From positions 1-53,184 of the IMG/VR virus record IMGVR_UViG_3300043570_000610: a stretch of 53,184 bases of DNA; one strand, given 5' to 3'. This DNA comes from a virus. Under the pieces are notes generated by a model. The model was given only the letters and a program-made list of their open reading frames with translations, made no database searches and was not told the origin of the DNA. Positions 8,044 to 19,200 of the stretch are shown one piece after another. Position numbers and translations under genes: made by a program. The first letter of the stretch is position 1. Every line of letters starts with the position of its first letter.

Positions 8044-11000
8044 TTATACCTGAAGAGCTATTGCGCGAAGTTCGCGGCATTTTGGAACAACACTAGTTTT
8101 GTCCGAAAGAAGAACTACCTTAACTGCAAAAGTTTTGTAGCCAGTATAAGTCACACCGTCAGTTGTATATTCCAATACACCATCACCATTCAATTCCGTT
8201 GATGGAATATCATATGTATACTCAACAAAACTGGAAGAAGTAACTGTGGGTGGAGTAGTTGTTAATTCAATCCACTCTTTTTCTTCAAACGGGGCTGGGT
8301 CACTTTGATGTAGGAATCTGCCATATACCTTTACGTCTGTTCCATTTGGAACATACTGACTTAGATATACTCTAAGGTCTTCTGCTTCCTGTCCATCATC
8401 TAGAACAACTTGACGAGAAACATATTTCGATCTCGCATCACCGATACCAAATTCTTCATCGGCCGCATCATTATTAACATCGTTTGCGATTGCAATCATA
8501 GAACATTTTCTAAGATCAATAACAGGCGAAACAGTAGACGTTTGGGATCTCATACCAAGTTGAATTTTAAACGACTTGTCTCCATCGAGATCGTTTTGCT
8601 CATTTGAATATGAACGAATAGCAGCATCGATGGTCAATTCCGTCGTTTTATCTGGCACAAAATTCTCATATGTTGTCGATGCTTCTGTTTCGGAACCAGT
8701 ATTTGTCGTGGCAGAATATGAAAAAATGAGTTGGCATGGAGTATGATCCATATATGCAAGATTGGCACCCAATGCATTCAACACTTTATCTTCAAGTTCT
8801 GCTATTAGAGCATGAGAAGAGCCGTTGCCTACTCGGTCGTTTACAGCGAAGTTTCCGCTCTCAACATAGATCTTAGCAACGTTGTATAGAGTATCGTAAG
8901 TATGAGCAAAGCCGGAATTGAGAGTAGCACCGATATTTGCATTCGATCCACCAGTCATAGTCAAAGTTGGATTGCTGGTGTATCCAGCGCCGGGATTTGT
9001 CACTGCTACATTAGTCACTGCGCCACCGGTAACAGTAACTGCAACCGTAGCATTCGTTCCGCCCGTGGCTATTCCACCACTTAATGTGCGGGCGACAACT
9101 GTTGCAACTGTGTATGTTAGACCTGTTAGCGTGCCAGCAGTAGTTACAATTGCAACATCAGCTTGAGTTGTTAGTGTGAATCCAGTAACAGCGCCAACCG
9201 AACCTGTAACAGCAGAAACCTTATAGACAGTTCCTGTGGCATACCCAGATATTGTAGCAGTACCACCCAGAGTACCAGTGATAGTTATAAGATCACCAAC
9301 AACAAGTTTCGAAGCACCGCAAGTAAACTGGCCTGCAGTTCCAGAAACAGCCACAGTAGCAACAAGGGCACTACCATAACCAGTGCCTGCGTTGATTATA
9401 TTAAACGAGAATCCATGAATTTTATCACCAGGAGAAAATTCAGAACTTGAGAAAGAATCAAATTTTGCGTAATCGATATCATGTGTATTCAGTGCGACCG
9501 TACCAGTTGTGTCGATTTCAAAGTTTGCTCTCTGTAAACTAAACTTAATATCTTCTGCCTGCCATGCGGTCCAAGTTCTGTTGTTCGCAGATGTGAATAA
9601 AACACCGACATTAGGCTGTTCTGAAATACGAGTTGTTGTGTTGAGTTGGTCTTCGCCCAATTCAGACACCCAAATTTCATAGTTAGGGTCATTACCCGCA
9701 GGAAGAAGAACAAAACAATATTCAGTATTGTTTTGCAAGAATACTGGCGACGGGAAAGTAAACTTAGTTGACGTAGCACCATTTTCGGCATCGATGTTTA
9801 CCTGACCAGGAGATAGTGTTACTTCACCAAAAGGAATTACTCTATCACCCGGATAACCATTTATGACTTCGCGGAGTTGCATCGTGATAGGATTTGTCAA
9901 AGATTTTTTCTTAAAGAAAACATCCAGTGAGGTCACATAACATCCAAACGGCACTTCCGAAACTATAAACGTCTGAGCGATTGGATCCATTCTCCAGCGC
10001 ATAAAGTCTGTTGGGAATATAAAGTCATCAAATACGACTTCTGCTGCCGGCTGAACAATCGGCGAAGGGTCAGGAGCAGTTGGCGGAGTGACATTAGTTA
10101 CCTCAGTGACGTTATTAGTTACCTGAGTGATATTCGTATTATTTACTTCCTGAGTTACCTGAGTAACTTCTGTAACATTTGTGGTGTTATTAATTGTTGT
10201 AAATGTATTATTTACAACTGTTGTTTGAACAACACCCACTGCTCTTTCACCAAGACGATTTACCGTGGTATTGCTATCAGAAACCGATCTACTATCTGAG
10301 AGATTCACTGCTGCCACGTTGGCAACTCTTGTCGAGATTACAGTATCTTGGACACTTTGTGATAAACCATTTGCAGAGAATGTCATTGATGCAGAGGTAG
10401 TAATAAACTTAGCTCTATTTTTAGAATCATCTGCAAGTCTGAATAGCTTTTCTCCAACACGGAAAGTACCAGCAGGAATTCTGAATTGACCAAAGCATTC
10501 ACCCGATGCATTCGTGATTAGCGGATCGCCATAATCACCAGTTGCTAGGGATGAGTTTTGAACAGAATTTGTTGTGCCACTAACAATACCAGACAGTGGA
10601 CGACAATGATCCTCAACAGTAGCGCCATCAAAGAATGGATAAACACGAGAAAGCGGCTTCATTCTCGTTGCTTTAAACGTTACTATAATAGAACGCATAA
10701 ACGGAATAATAGAAGTATTTGTTACTCTAGGACCAATTCTCTGAGTTTGCGTTTCCGGTGTTACCGAGAGTTGGACGCCTTGGCGAGTTTGTCTTTGTTC
10801 TGTTGTAGTCGTTACAATAGCAATATCTTCTTGGAAAAGAGTATCGCCTCGTATTGCAGTGTTACCTGCCGCAGCCTGTGTATTTGTAGAAACTCTACCA
10901 GTTCCGGTATCTTGCCAATCTTCCCACTGGGTACCCCATGCATCGGCAAGAGTTTCCCATGCATCATAGTTACCATCAAAGTTAGCAGAAATATCAGGAA

Positions 11001-14000
11001 GTGTTGCGGTATCGGTCCAGTTATCGACTGGTGGGTCAAGTTCCATATCACCGATATATGTGAACAGAAGTTCACCGGTGCAATTACGGAACTTAGATGC
11101 TTGCAACTGGCTTATCATCGTATATTCTACATACGGCAGTGTCAGTAGATCACCAGTTTTTGTAATGTTAGTGGAGTTTGTTGAATCGTATTGTAGATCC
11201 ACATTTTCCATAAAGAAAAATGGACGCATTTCTTTTGCGGTAGGATCGATAGCAATATGGTATTCATTACTTAAAACATTACCAACATTATGACCAGTGA
11301 AAGCATCCACAAGAATACCATTCTTGAAGCGGTCTAAGCCATTGGTATCTGTAATGCTTAAATCACTGGCAGATTTTTCCAGTAGATTTAGAGATGTATA
11401 ATATTCAAGTCGATTTAGTCGCTGTTCTAATTGGCCGATATCCCGCATTGTATAGCGACGATTATCAATCGATTTATACTTAACGCCATAGTCGGTTCTA
11501 CTCACCGACTTAGCAACGCTGGGTGCCAGCGAAGGATATGGAGGAATATCCACAATCGCAATAGACAGAGAATTCTCTGGTTCTATCGGTTCAACGGGAG
11601 ATAAGGAAGAGACACCATATACAGAGGAGAATACACCCTCGTCGTCCATAACAATTCTATCTTTACGTCCTAGATAATACTCAATGTCTGTAGTAAATTG
11701 TTCTGTCGGGAAAGGCGTAATAATTGCAAGACCAGTAGGACCACTTGGTGAAGAACCTACTGCAGGATTAACTGTCGCTGAGCCAGGACTTGTAGTGAAT
11801 GTAATAGTATCATCCCAGCGAGGACGAAAATCTAGTGTGTCGCGAAGATCATATGTGACCCCGGAGGTTGTAGAGGTATAAATTGGAATTTGTTCTGTGC
11901 GAATTTTACCCGCAGGTGTCGTTTCGTCATCTACAGGATATGAATCAACAGTGTAGAAGTTGTATACAGTAGATGGAGAACCGCCATGAGTAAAGTAGTC
12001 AAATGTCACAACCAACTTTTTGTCTGTTAGCGTAAGACTTGTACCCGGCTTTTTTACAATTCTGGCGTTTGCGTAGAAGCCGTCTCGTTGACCAGTATCG
12101 AAGTTGAACAGCGAAGTTACATCTGTTCCGTCTGCCTGAATATCTGCCGCGGTCTCATCGAAATCACCAATCTTTACCGTGCGAAGTTTGTAACCATCAG
12201 ACGCACCCAAATTATATGTGCCTGTAGTGTTGCCACTATCTTCGGTATCCAGAACAACTACTGCGCTTTCTTTAAGTTCCTTAGTTACTTTATTTGCGTT
12301 AGCAACTTGTACCTTACAGTGAACGCGAATGTTTGTGGCCGCGCTGATTGCTCCAGGGAAAGTTACTGTAATCTGTGTTCCGGTATTAGTTACAGTTACA
12401 CTAGCAGTAGATTGTAGATTTAATACTGAACCTATTTCATATGCCACACTATTAATAGTGCAAGCGGCTTTTGTGGTAACAATAATATTATCAAGAATTT
12501 CTGTGTTAGTCAGTGTTCCAACTGTAAACGGAAAACTCTCGGGTGAACTTACCGAGAATGTAATAGTGTTGCTGCTATCAATAGTGTCATCAAACTGTTT
12601 GTTGTAGACAAAACTATTGTCAACCGAAACAGGATTTGTAGTCTTTAATGCTCTAGCAGGAAACTTGAAAAGAAGGCTGTTGAACTTACTCTCGTATAGG
12701 TATGCTTTACTATCTACCAGAACAACGTTTGCATGGCCGTCGGCGGTTGTATCGTAGTAAACGCCCGCAACATCTTCAAAGTTATATGAAGATGTCATTT
12801 GAATGTCGTAGAGATACATACGGAATTGCGTATTATATGCGCCAGGTGTACCAGTCTCGTGAACGATATGACGAACTCTAGCTGTGCCGATTTGTGATCC
12901 TGGTGCCGCCGTGGCAGATTGTGTGCCACCCGTTGGAGAGCCGGATGTGCCAATCGCATTCGCGGCGGTGTCACGAAGAGACACTGTATCCCCGGCTGCA
13001 ATATCCCAGTTACCGCAGAAGTTGTCAACTAGAATATAGCTACCAAATGCAGTAGAGATAGGAACTTCATTTACAACCTTAGTTGTATTTCCTTTTGGAA
13101 CAACTATATATTCTGTTTGTCTGGTTTCGTATGCATAACCGCGAACATATGCTTTACCGGCTTCGATACCAATTGCTAAAAGCGTCTCATCACCGCCCGC
13201 TGCGGGGGTGGTCGCATTGTATGGTATTAGACCATTATTAGTTCCTGTGTCAAGGTGTTCTTTGATTAAAATAGGAAACGCTTTTACAGTATAGTTGCCC
13301 GATTCATCGAAAGTGCGTTTTGCAAGATTGCGACCAAGGTCTGCATAAATGCGGTCTTCGCTCACAACATTTTGTAACTTACCACCAACAATTGATATAT
13401 ACTCTGAGAAACCGTCGTCTGGCGTGGCATCTAGCGCATATTTTGCAAGAGATGCTGTTGTTACATATCTATCGGCACCAGGCGCTGCATAGTTAAATGT
13501 ACCCTGTGCAGGATCCAAAAGATCGGGGTCAGTTTCATGTGTAACAATACTTTCTACAATCTCGAACCCAACTCTAAAGTAAGGGTATGAATTATATTTT
13601 AGTAGTTCGAGAGTAGTTTTAGTAAAAGGAAGAAACTTACCATCTAGAAAAATAATACCATCATCTAGAGTTACGAATGACCCTCTACCATAATAATAAT
13701 TACCTTCTTCGAAAGTATCATCAACTACAAAAGTATCAGTAACTTGATCGCCGGTTTCAGATTCTATTACACGAATTGTTTCACCTGGAGAAAAGTGAAC
13801 TGCGTCCGTCGATCCATCGCCCGTAAGATATCTCAAATAAAGTGTGTTAAGATCAGGTGAGTCAGCTTCCGAGCCGCCGCTGGCATAAATAATTTCTGCT
13901 TGTATCGAAGATGTTAAGCCAATTACTTTAGCCCCAACATAATCTTCAATATTTTCAATCAAAAATCCAGAAGCATCTTCGTCAAGGACTTTAATGAAGT

Positions 14001-14244
14001 CTCTTGCGGTATCCAGTTTGAACTCACAACCAGCAACTACCGAACCATTTTTAAAAACATGGCTGCCGAATTTTCCAACCTGATCTTGAAGAATGGTTTG
14101 AAGTTGTGTTAGTTCTCTTGCCTGAACAGCATAACCCGGCTTGAACAGAATTCTATTATAGTTTTTTGCAATCGCACCTTTCGACGGGTCCAACGGGACA
14201 TAAGAATCGTCAAAATACGGGGGTACATTTAAGTCCAAGGCCAT
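8044..14244 (-). CDS. Giant baseplate/fibre structural protein, DUF4815-type
   Basis: 2066 aa, in the position of T4 genes 9-12 after gp8. The N-terminus (FDDSYVPLDPSKGAIAKNYN, then ILFKPGYAVQARELTQLQTI) is characteristic of the DUF4815-type structural proteins of marine T4-like phages. It is mostly beta-rich. Residues about 1340-1395 are a low-complexity NVTEVTQVT-like run of Asn, Val and Thr, probably a fibrous stalk, followed by a Pro-rich hinge. Residues about 1650-1790 hold a GxGY beta module also seen in gp7-like and gp8. The C-terminal part (about 1790-2066) looks like a beta-sandwich. It probably forms the baseplate-proximal fibres that replace T4 gp9-gp12. Confidence 0.8.
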   Translation of the reverse strand: MALDLNVPPYFDDSYVPLDPSKGAIAKNYNRILFKPGYAVQARELTQLQTILQDQVGKFGSHVFKNGSVVAGCEFKLDTARDFIKVLDEDASGFLIENIEDYVGAKVIGLTSSIQAEIIYASGGSEADSPDLNTLYLRYLTGDGSTDAVHFSPGETIRVIESETGDQVTDTFVVDDTFEEGNYYYGRGSFVTLDDGIIFLDGKFLPFTKTTLELLKYNSYPYFRVGFEIVESIVTHETDPDLLDPAQGTFNYAAPGADRYVTTASLAKYALDATPDDGFSEYISIVGGKLQNVVSEDRIYADLGRNLAKRTFDESGNYTVKAFPILIKEHLDTGTNNGLIPYNATTPAAGGDETLLAIGIEAGKAYVRGYAYETRQTEYIVVPKGNTTKVVNEVPISTAFGSYILVDNFCGNWDIAAGDTVSLRDTAANAIGTSGSPTGGTQSATAAPGSQIGTARVRHIVHETGTPGAYNTQFRMYLYDIQMTSSYNFEDVAGVYYDTTADGHANVVLVDSKAYLYESKFNSLLFKFPARALKTTNPVSVDNSFVYNKQFDDTIDSSNTITFSVSSPESFPFTVGTLTNTEILDNIIVTTKAACTINSVAYEIGSVLNLQSTASVTVTNTGTQITVTFPGAISAATNIRVHCKVQVANANKVTKELKESAVVVLDTEDSGNTTGTYNLGASDGYKLRTVKIGDFDETAADIQADGTDVTSLFNFDTGQRDGFYANARIVKKPGTSLTLTDKKLVVTFDYFTHGGSPSTVYNFYTVDSYPVDDETTPAGKIRTEQIPIYTSTTSGVTYDLRDTLDFRPRWDDTITFTTSPGSATVNPAVGSSPSGPTGLAIITPFPTEQFTTDIEYYLGRKDRIVMDDEGVFSSVYGVSSLSPVEPIEPENSLSIAIVDIPPYPSLAPSVAKSVSRTDYGVKYKSIDNRRYTMRDIGQLEQRLNRLEYYTSLNLLEKSASDLSITDTNGLDRFKNGILVDAFTGHNVGNVLSNEYHIAIDPTAKEMRPFFFMENVDLQYDSTNSTNITKTGDLLTLPYVEYTMISQLQASKFRNCTGELLFTYIGDMELDPPVDNWTDTATLPDISANFDGNYDAWETLADAWGTQWEDWQDTGTGRVSTNTQAAAGNTAIRGDTLFQEDIAIVTTTTEQRQTRQGVQLSVTPETQTQRIGPRVTNTSIIPFMRSIIVTFKATRMKPLSRVYPFFDGATVEDHCRPLSGIVSGTTNSVQNSSLATGDYGDPLITNASGECFGQFRIPAGTFRVGEKLFRLADDSKNRAKFITTSASMTFSANGLSQSVQDTVISTRVANVAAVNLSDSRSVSDSNTTVNRLGERAVGVVQTTVVNNTFTTINNTTNVTEVTQVTQEVNNTNITQVTNNVTEVTNVTPPTAPDPSPIVQPAAEVVFDDFIFPTDFMRWRMDPIAQTFIVSEVPFGCYVTSLDVFFKKKSLTNPITMQLREVINGYPGDRVIPFGEVTLSPGQVNIDAENGATSTKFTFPSPVFLQNNTEYCFVLLPAGNDPNYEIWVSELGEDQLNTTTRISEQPNVGVLFTSANNRTWTAWQAEDIKFSLQRANFEIDTTGTVALNTHDIDYAKFDSFSSSEFSPGDKIHGFSFNIINAGTGYGSALVATVAVSGTAGQFTCGASKLVVGDLITITGTLGGTATISGYATGTVYKVSAVTGSVGAVTGFTLTTQADVAIVTTAGTLTGLTYTVATVVARTLSGGIATGGTNATVAVTVTGGAVTNVAVTNPGAGYTSNPTLTMTGGSNANIGATLNSGFAHTYDTLYNVAKIYVESGNFAVNDRVGNGSSHALIAELEDKVLNALGANLAYMDHTPCQLIFSYSATTNTGSETEASTTYENFVPDKTTELTIDAAIRSYSNEQNDLDGDKSFKIQLGMRSQTSTVSPVIDLRKCSMIAIANDVNNDAADEEFGIGDARSKYVSRQVVLDDGQEAEDLRVYLSQYVPNGTDVKVYGRFLHQSDPAPFEEKEWIELTTTPPTVTSSSFVEYTYDIPSTELNGDGVLEYTTDGVTYTGYKTFAVKVVLLSDKTSVVPKCRELRAIALQV

Positions 14245-14258
14245 GTGTAACTTCTCTC

Positions 14259-15818
14259 TTAAAAGTTAATAACTGTTCTAATCTTTTCTACTTGATCTGC
14301 TTGTCTATTAATGGGCAGGCGATTTTCTATATAAAGAATTTCGCCTGTAGTATTAATAACATCTGGACTAGTTAGACTATTTATAGTCAATCCAGTAACG
14401 CTCGTTCTATTATTTGTCAAAATAGAATCTACTGTGATAACTGGAATTACGGGAAGAAGGTATACTTGATCTGTAGCTTCTTTAATCTGAGCAACAATAA
14501 ATCTTCCGCCACCGTCTGTCGAAATGGAATCATCGTTTGAATAAACGGTGGTATCATCAACTGTAATTACATAACAGGTCGTGCCAGTCTCTGCCATAAA
14601 ATTGTCCATTTCATCATCTAATGGATTTTTAACAATACCAAGTTGACGATAATCGTTATTATAAAAATAATCAGATGTATCATTTGTCAAATTTACTGAA
14701 AGACATACTGTTTTGGCATAAAGTTCTTTTACTGGATTTGCGCCATGACCATAATACGGTGAAACGGTAGCTGTTGCTGTTGCACCAGAACCGAAGCCTA
14801 GAATATTGTTGAATGATACTTCTGCAAAAGTATATCCTGTACCAGGATTTGTAACATCAACTCGGTCAATTCTACCCAATTCGTTTACAAATGCAACTGC
14901 TTCCGCGCCAGTTCCATCGCCCGTTATAGTAACTAGAACGTCACCGGAAGAATAATTCTGCCCAATTTCTAAAAGATTAATTCTATCCACAGTTCCAGGA
15001 ACTGCAGCCGCCTCGATACTTTCTTGGACTAAGGAAACTGGCACATTGCCCAAGGATACTTCTGCGGTAGCACCCGCGCCGGTTTCATTATCTACAATTT
15101 CAATATACGCAAATGAATATCCACTGCCCTCGTGGGTGATAGTAATGTCTGTAATTTCGTCATCGGTAACTACAGCCACTGCCGTCGCGCCTACGCCGTC
15201 GCCCTGAATAAGAATTGTTGGTAAATCTTCTGGATCGTACCCGGTTCCACCTGAAGTTACAGTGATATCATCAATGTTACCGTTGATGTCGTATAACGGA
15301 ACACCTACTCCTGCCATCTTACGAACAGGAATAAAATCGGGAGTAAGAAACTTCAATTCATCTGACGCTTCTACCTTAAACATGTATTTCCACACATAGC
15401 CGTCTGGAAGTATGAATGGATTAGTAACATCTGTGCTGTTAGGTTTATTATAACTAGGCGCACCGTCGTTATTGTTCAAACATTTGTATACGCGCATATC
15501 ATCCGTCAAAACATAGAAGTCCTTAGTTGATAAGTCATCCACATCATCGTAATGATCATAAACGTTGCCCGCAATCCAATCGATACGACGAATCATCATA
15601 ACAGCATCCGGCTTTTGGACACGCTTAACAAACATCATATTTCTATGTGTTTGACTGTTATATGACTCAGTATCAAGTGGGTCTTCTGGCGCGTCAGTCG
15701 GTGACCATTTTGTGGTTTTACCCACAAAGAAATAAAAGAAGTCGTTCTCGTTAACTATGTCACGATAGAAACTTCTTGCTAGTTCATTTCTAGCCAATGT
15801 TCTTAGCAATAGAGCCAC
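14259..15818 (-). CDS. 8: Baseplate wedge subunit gp8
   Basis: 519 aa. The N-terminal FFYFFVGKTTKWSP, the MIRRIDWIAGNVYDHYD segment, FYVLTDDMRVYKC followed by DGYVWKYMF, and the C-terminus LYIENRLPINRQADQ with VEKIRTVINF match T4 gp8 block by block (T4 gp8 ends in a similar ENRPPI...Q.EEI...F). Wedge gp8 joins gp7 and gp10 in the baseplate. It is longer than T4 gp8 (334 aa) because residues about 190-360 contain inserted GxGY beta repeats (GGTGYDPEDLP, HEGSGYSFA, NPGTGYTFA). The start codon is GTG with AGG upstream. It follows the 147-aa gene by 13 bases. Confidence 0.85.
   Translation of the reverse strand: MALLLRTLARNELARSFYRDIVNENDFFYFFVGKTTKWSPTDAPEDPLDTESYNSQTHRNMMFVKRVQKPDAVMMIRRIDWIAGNVYDHYDDVDDLSTKDFYVLTDDMRVYKCLNNNDGAPSYNKPNSTDVTNPFILPDGYVWKYMFKVEASDELKFLTPDFIPVRKMAGVGVPLYDINGNIDDITVTSGGTGYDPEDLPTILIQGDGVGATAVAVVTDDEITDITITHEGSGYSFAYIEIVDNETGAGATAEVSLGNVPVSLVQESIEAAAVPGTVDRINLLEIGQNYSSGDVLVTITGDGTGAEAVAFVNELGRIDRVDVTNPGTGYTFAEVSFNNILGFGSGATATATVSPYYGHGANPVKELYAKTVCLSVNLTNDTSDYFYNNDYRQLGIVKNPLDDEMDNFMAETGTTCYVITVDDTTVYSNDDSISTDGGGRFIVAQIKEATDQVYLLPVIPVITVDSILTNNRTSVTGLTINSLTSPDVINTTGEILYIENRLPINRQADQVEKIRTVINF
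14378..14385 (-). promoter_or_regulatory. Candidate T4-type late promoter (inside gp8)
   Basis: Exact TATAAATA on the - strand near the 3' end of gp8, about 135 bases before the 2066-aa structural gene. Position and strand fit an internal late promoter; the coding context leaves room for coincidence. Confidence 0.4.
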
Positions 15819-15831
15819 GGTTTATAACCTA

Positions 15832-16275
15832 TTATTCTACAGTGACAGTCCAAGTGATTGTCATCGAGTCACCTGCAGCCTTGTTGATAACTGCAAACTC
15901 GGTGCGACAAAGCATTGTGCCACCTGAAGAGGCGTTGAAAATGCCTGCTTCAGTAACAGCACCAGTGCCGGTACCAGCAGCGAACGTTGCAACGTATTCT
16001 ACAGAATTGTCAGTAACTGTTGTAGAAGTTAGCGATACGCGACCAAGCGAAGTCTGAAGTGCAGTGTCGGCTGGGGCAGGATCAGTTGTACCCGAGCCGA
16101 TTGCCATGTGAGTCATTGCTGTTTCAGTGGCGTCCTTCATGCGTGATGCGATGTAGTCTAGGCCTGCGTCAACAACGAGGTTGGTTACATTAAGTTCTTG
16201 CTTAAGGTTGCCTGCATTGTCATTGACAACGATAGATAGCTTACCTGTAGCTGAAAGGAAATCCTTATTTCTCAT
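15832..16275 (-). CDS. Small virion structural protein
   Basis: 147 aa. A mixed N-terminus is followed by THMAIGSGTTDPAPADTALQ, a pattern shared by many short phage tail/fibre accessory proteins, then a beta-rich C-terminus with alternating hydrophobic and Thr residues (SMTITWTVTVE). It lies between gp7-like and gp8 in the baseplate operon, where T4 has no gene, so it is probably an extra wedge or fibre component. A TATAAATA octamer about 104 bases upstream could add a late transcript. The exact role is unknown. Confidence 0.65.
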   Translation of the reverse strand: MRNKDFLSATGKLSIVVNDNAGNLKQELNVTNLVVDAGLDYIASRMKDATETAMTHMAIGSGTTDPAPADTALQTSLGRVSLTSTTVTDNSVEYVATFAAGTGTGAVTEAGIFNASSGGTMLCRTEFAVINKAAGDSMTITWTVTVE

Positions 16276-16298
16276 GAGTATTATACCTTCTTCTTGTG

Positions 16299-19200
16299 TT
16301 AAATCGAATTGTTACTTCCAACGTAATCGCCTGCTTCATAAGCGCCAGAAGTATAATCATATGACCAGTAGTCTTGTGTATTTATATTGCCTATTTCGCT
16401 TACTGTGGAAGTTTCTACTAGATTTTTGTTGATACTAGAGTATGTATCTTCCATGGTGTGAAGCGTAGACTGTGCAGCCTTACCCGGCTCAATTATCTCA
16501 ATATTTTCATTGACGCCGTTTGGTAAGCCATCGCTAGACGCCTTATTTACCGAAAGTGAATTACTGTCCGAGATAGAAACACCATCGGTTAATGTTTTTG
16601 TGAACGAAGTTTCTAAAACATCCGTGACTGTAGGATCATCATTCGGTATTGTGTGTGTGAGATCAATTGAGTCTATGCTTTCAGTTACAGTCACCGTCTC
16701 ATTGATTAACTTGGTGATTACCATATACGGTATACTATCACCCGAAGCTACCGTTTCTGTTAGTCCTTTACCCGCTTGAATGGATGCGGTATCAATAGTA
16801 GATAGAATAATATCTGTTTCATATTTGTAGAAGTCAGATATCGAACTATCAGACGCAATATAAGATTCACTGATATTTCTCAGGAAACCGAAATAGATAT
16901 CATCTGTGGTAAGTGGAATATCCAGCAGGGTTTTACCCACATCAAAGGTATCAATGATATCACTTGTTACCGGAGTGTCAACTACACTCTTACCAACAGA
17001 AAAATTGTTAAGAATATCAGAAGAAGTAACAATATCATCACCGGATATATGCTCAAAGGTAGTTCCTCCAATTGAAACATAATAACCAAATGGCGTTGCA
17101 GCACCAGAAATAATAGTAATAGCACCTTCGTTATCGATACTAATAGTCATAGTATAAAGACCACCATCACCGGTTATTTCAAAAGTAGTACCATAAAGTG
17201 CGCTGGCATTATCAAACGGAGTAACATAAGAAAATGATACGTTCTTACCGACATGAGATACATGTTGCTCCTCGGCAAGATATGTATCATTAAGTGTCTT
17301 CCTAAAGTCTACTGCAATATCATAACTTACACCAAGAATTTCTACTGCTCGAACAATTTCAACTGGGAATTCATAGAAGTGAATTGGTTGACGAACAACT
17401 TCAAACGAAGCACCAAGCTCTAGGGTGCTACCTAGTAATAGTTCACTGAATATCGCCATACCGGCTGGGTGAACAGTGTTTTTCACCATTGTCATCCAGT
17501 TAACAGATGGCACCTTGGAACGAAGGACATACGAATAATTCTGGTAATAGTAATTGTCTTGGAGTTTATTAACATCCGACAACATACCTTGACGATTCTG
17601 GAATCCTTCTTGTATAGAAGTTATTGCTCCGGTAGTGAAGCTCAGGACACAATTTGATCCAGATGTTGATGTTATCGTAGCTGTAAATGTCTGTGCTTCA
17701 AATCCACTGCCACTTGAGAAGATTCTTACCTTTGTAGGTCTTCCTTGAGCATTGACGCTATCAATAATAACACTGGCTCTATTATCTACGCCGAACTGAA
17801 CGTAATCGCCCGCGAAATAATTTAGAGACGTATCTGGGAAACTGAATACATATTGCCCAGTTGTTCCGCTTTCGGAAATTGAGTATACTTCACCTTGTAA
17901 GAAGCCATAATTAGGTGAACCAGAAACGCTGACAATCCCTACGGTGTCTGTAATGCTACGTGAAACATAACCATACTTATCTGTAAACTCATCAATATAT
18001 ACAAACGACCGTATGGTATCCGTGCTAAACGATATGATAGTGGATTCTTCTGTGTATCCTGTGCCGCCGGTTAACATCGAAACATATTCGATACCACCGG
18101 TATCATTTAGATACGCTTGTGCCGTTGCTCCAGTAGCATCAATGTCGGAAATAAATGTAACGGCTGGAATTGCATTGTAGCCACTACCGGAGGCATCCAT
18201 TGCATCAATGAATCGCTGTTCGGCGCCAGTGCCTGCGGAAGTAAAGTTGATAAAGTATTCTTTAGATAACGCATGAAAATTGCCGACACCCACTGAGGTA
18301 AGATTCAACTCACTATATGTTGAAATAGTTACATAGTCTGCCGCAAAATAGGTATCGTCTAAACAATATCTTGGGTCACTATCGATTAAAGATTCTGCGA
18401 GTTTGATTGTATTGTTATTAATTTTAATAACATAATACACGCCGGTATCATCAAGGCCGCCGATTCCGGTAGAATCTGCCTTATATACAACCAGATCGCC
18501 AGTATTATAACCATGTGCCGCTATCGTTATGGTATTAGTAGAAATGTTTACATTGGCACTTTTAAAAAAAGTTCTTGTAGGAACTTGTTGCAACGCAATT
18601 TTGTCACGATACAATCGAAAATATCTACTGTCAATTACTTTAACAAAATATTGTCTATATGGAATTAATCCGCCAATTGCCGAGCCTTCCATAGGATCAT
18701 AGATAACACAATCGCCAGTTGTAAACCCATGGTCTGGAATTAAAAATCTGGCATATATGTCAAAGTTTTCAGCCGGATCGAAGTCTCTAGAAGAAACTGC
18801 CGGGTCACCAGTAATGGCCTTTATTTCACCATCAACTATCAGTGGCACAGCATTTCCACCTGCGCCAGGAAGAGTGACAGTATCATTTTCTTCATGCTTA
18901 ACATAAAGTTCATATGTTGGAACAGTAGAATATGCTAGTCTAGTTACTTCATCAACTATAATATCATGTGTCTCAAAGGTTGCAACACTGCCAATATTAA
19001 TGTGAGAATATATCTTCGCTCGTTTACCCTTTAGTTCAAAAGGATCCAATGAGATGGTATCATCTGTTGTGATACGCATTTTTTCGCGATTAATCCAAAC
19101 ACCATCGGATGCTTTTAATACAAACTTTGATGGGTATATAATATCAACATGTTCGTTGAAGAAAGTTCTGAATATGAACAGAATACTTTCTTCTGAACCT

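Noticed and set aside
10558-11148. 196-aa + strand ORF inside the 2066-aa gene
   Set aside because: Cys/Arg/Ser-rich antisense translation of a well-supported structural gene; no start signal or motif.
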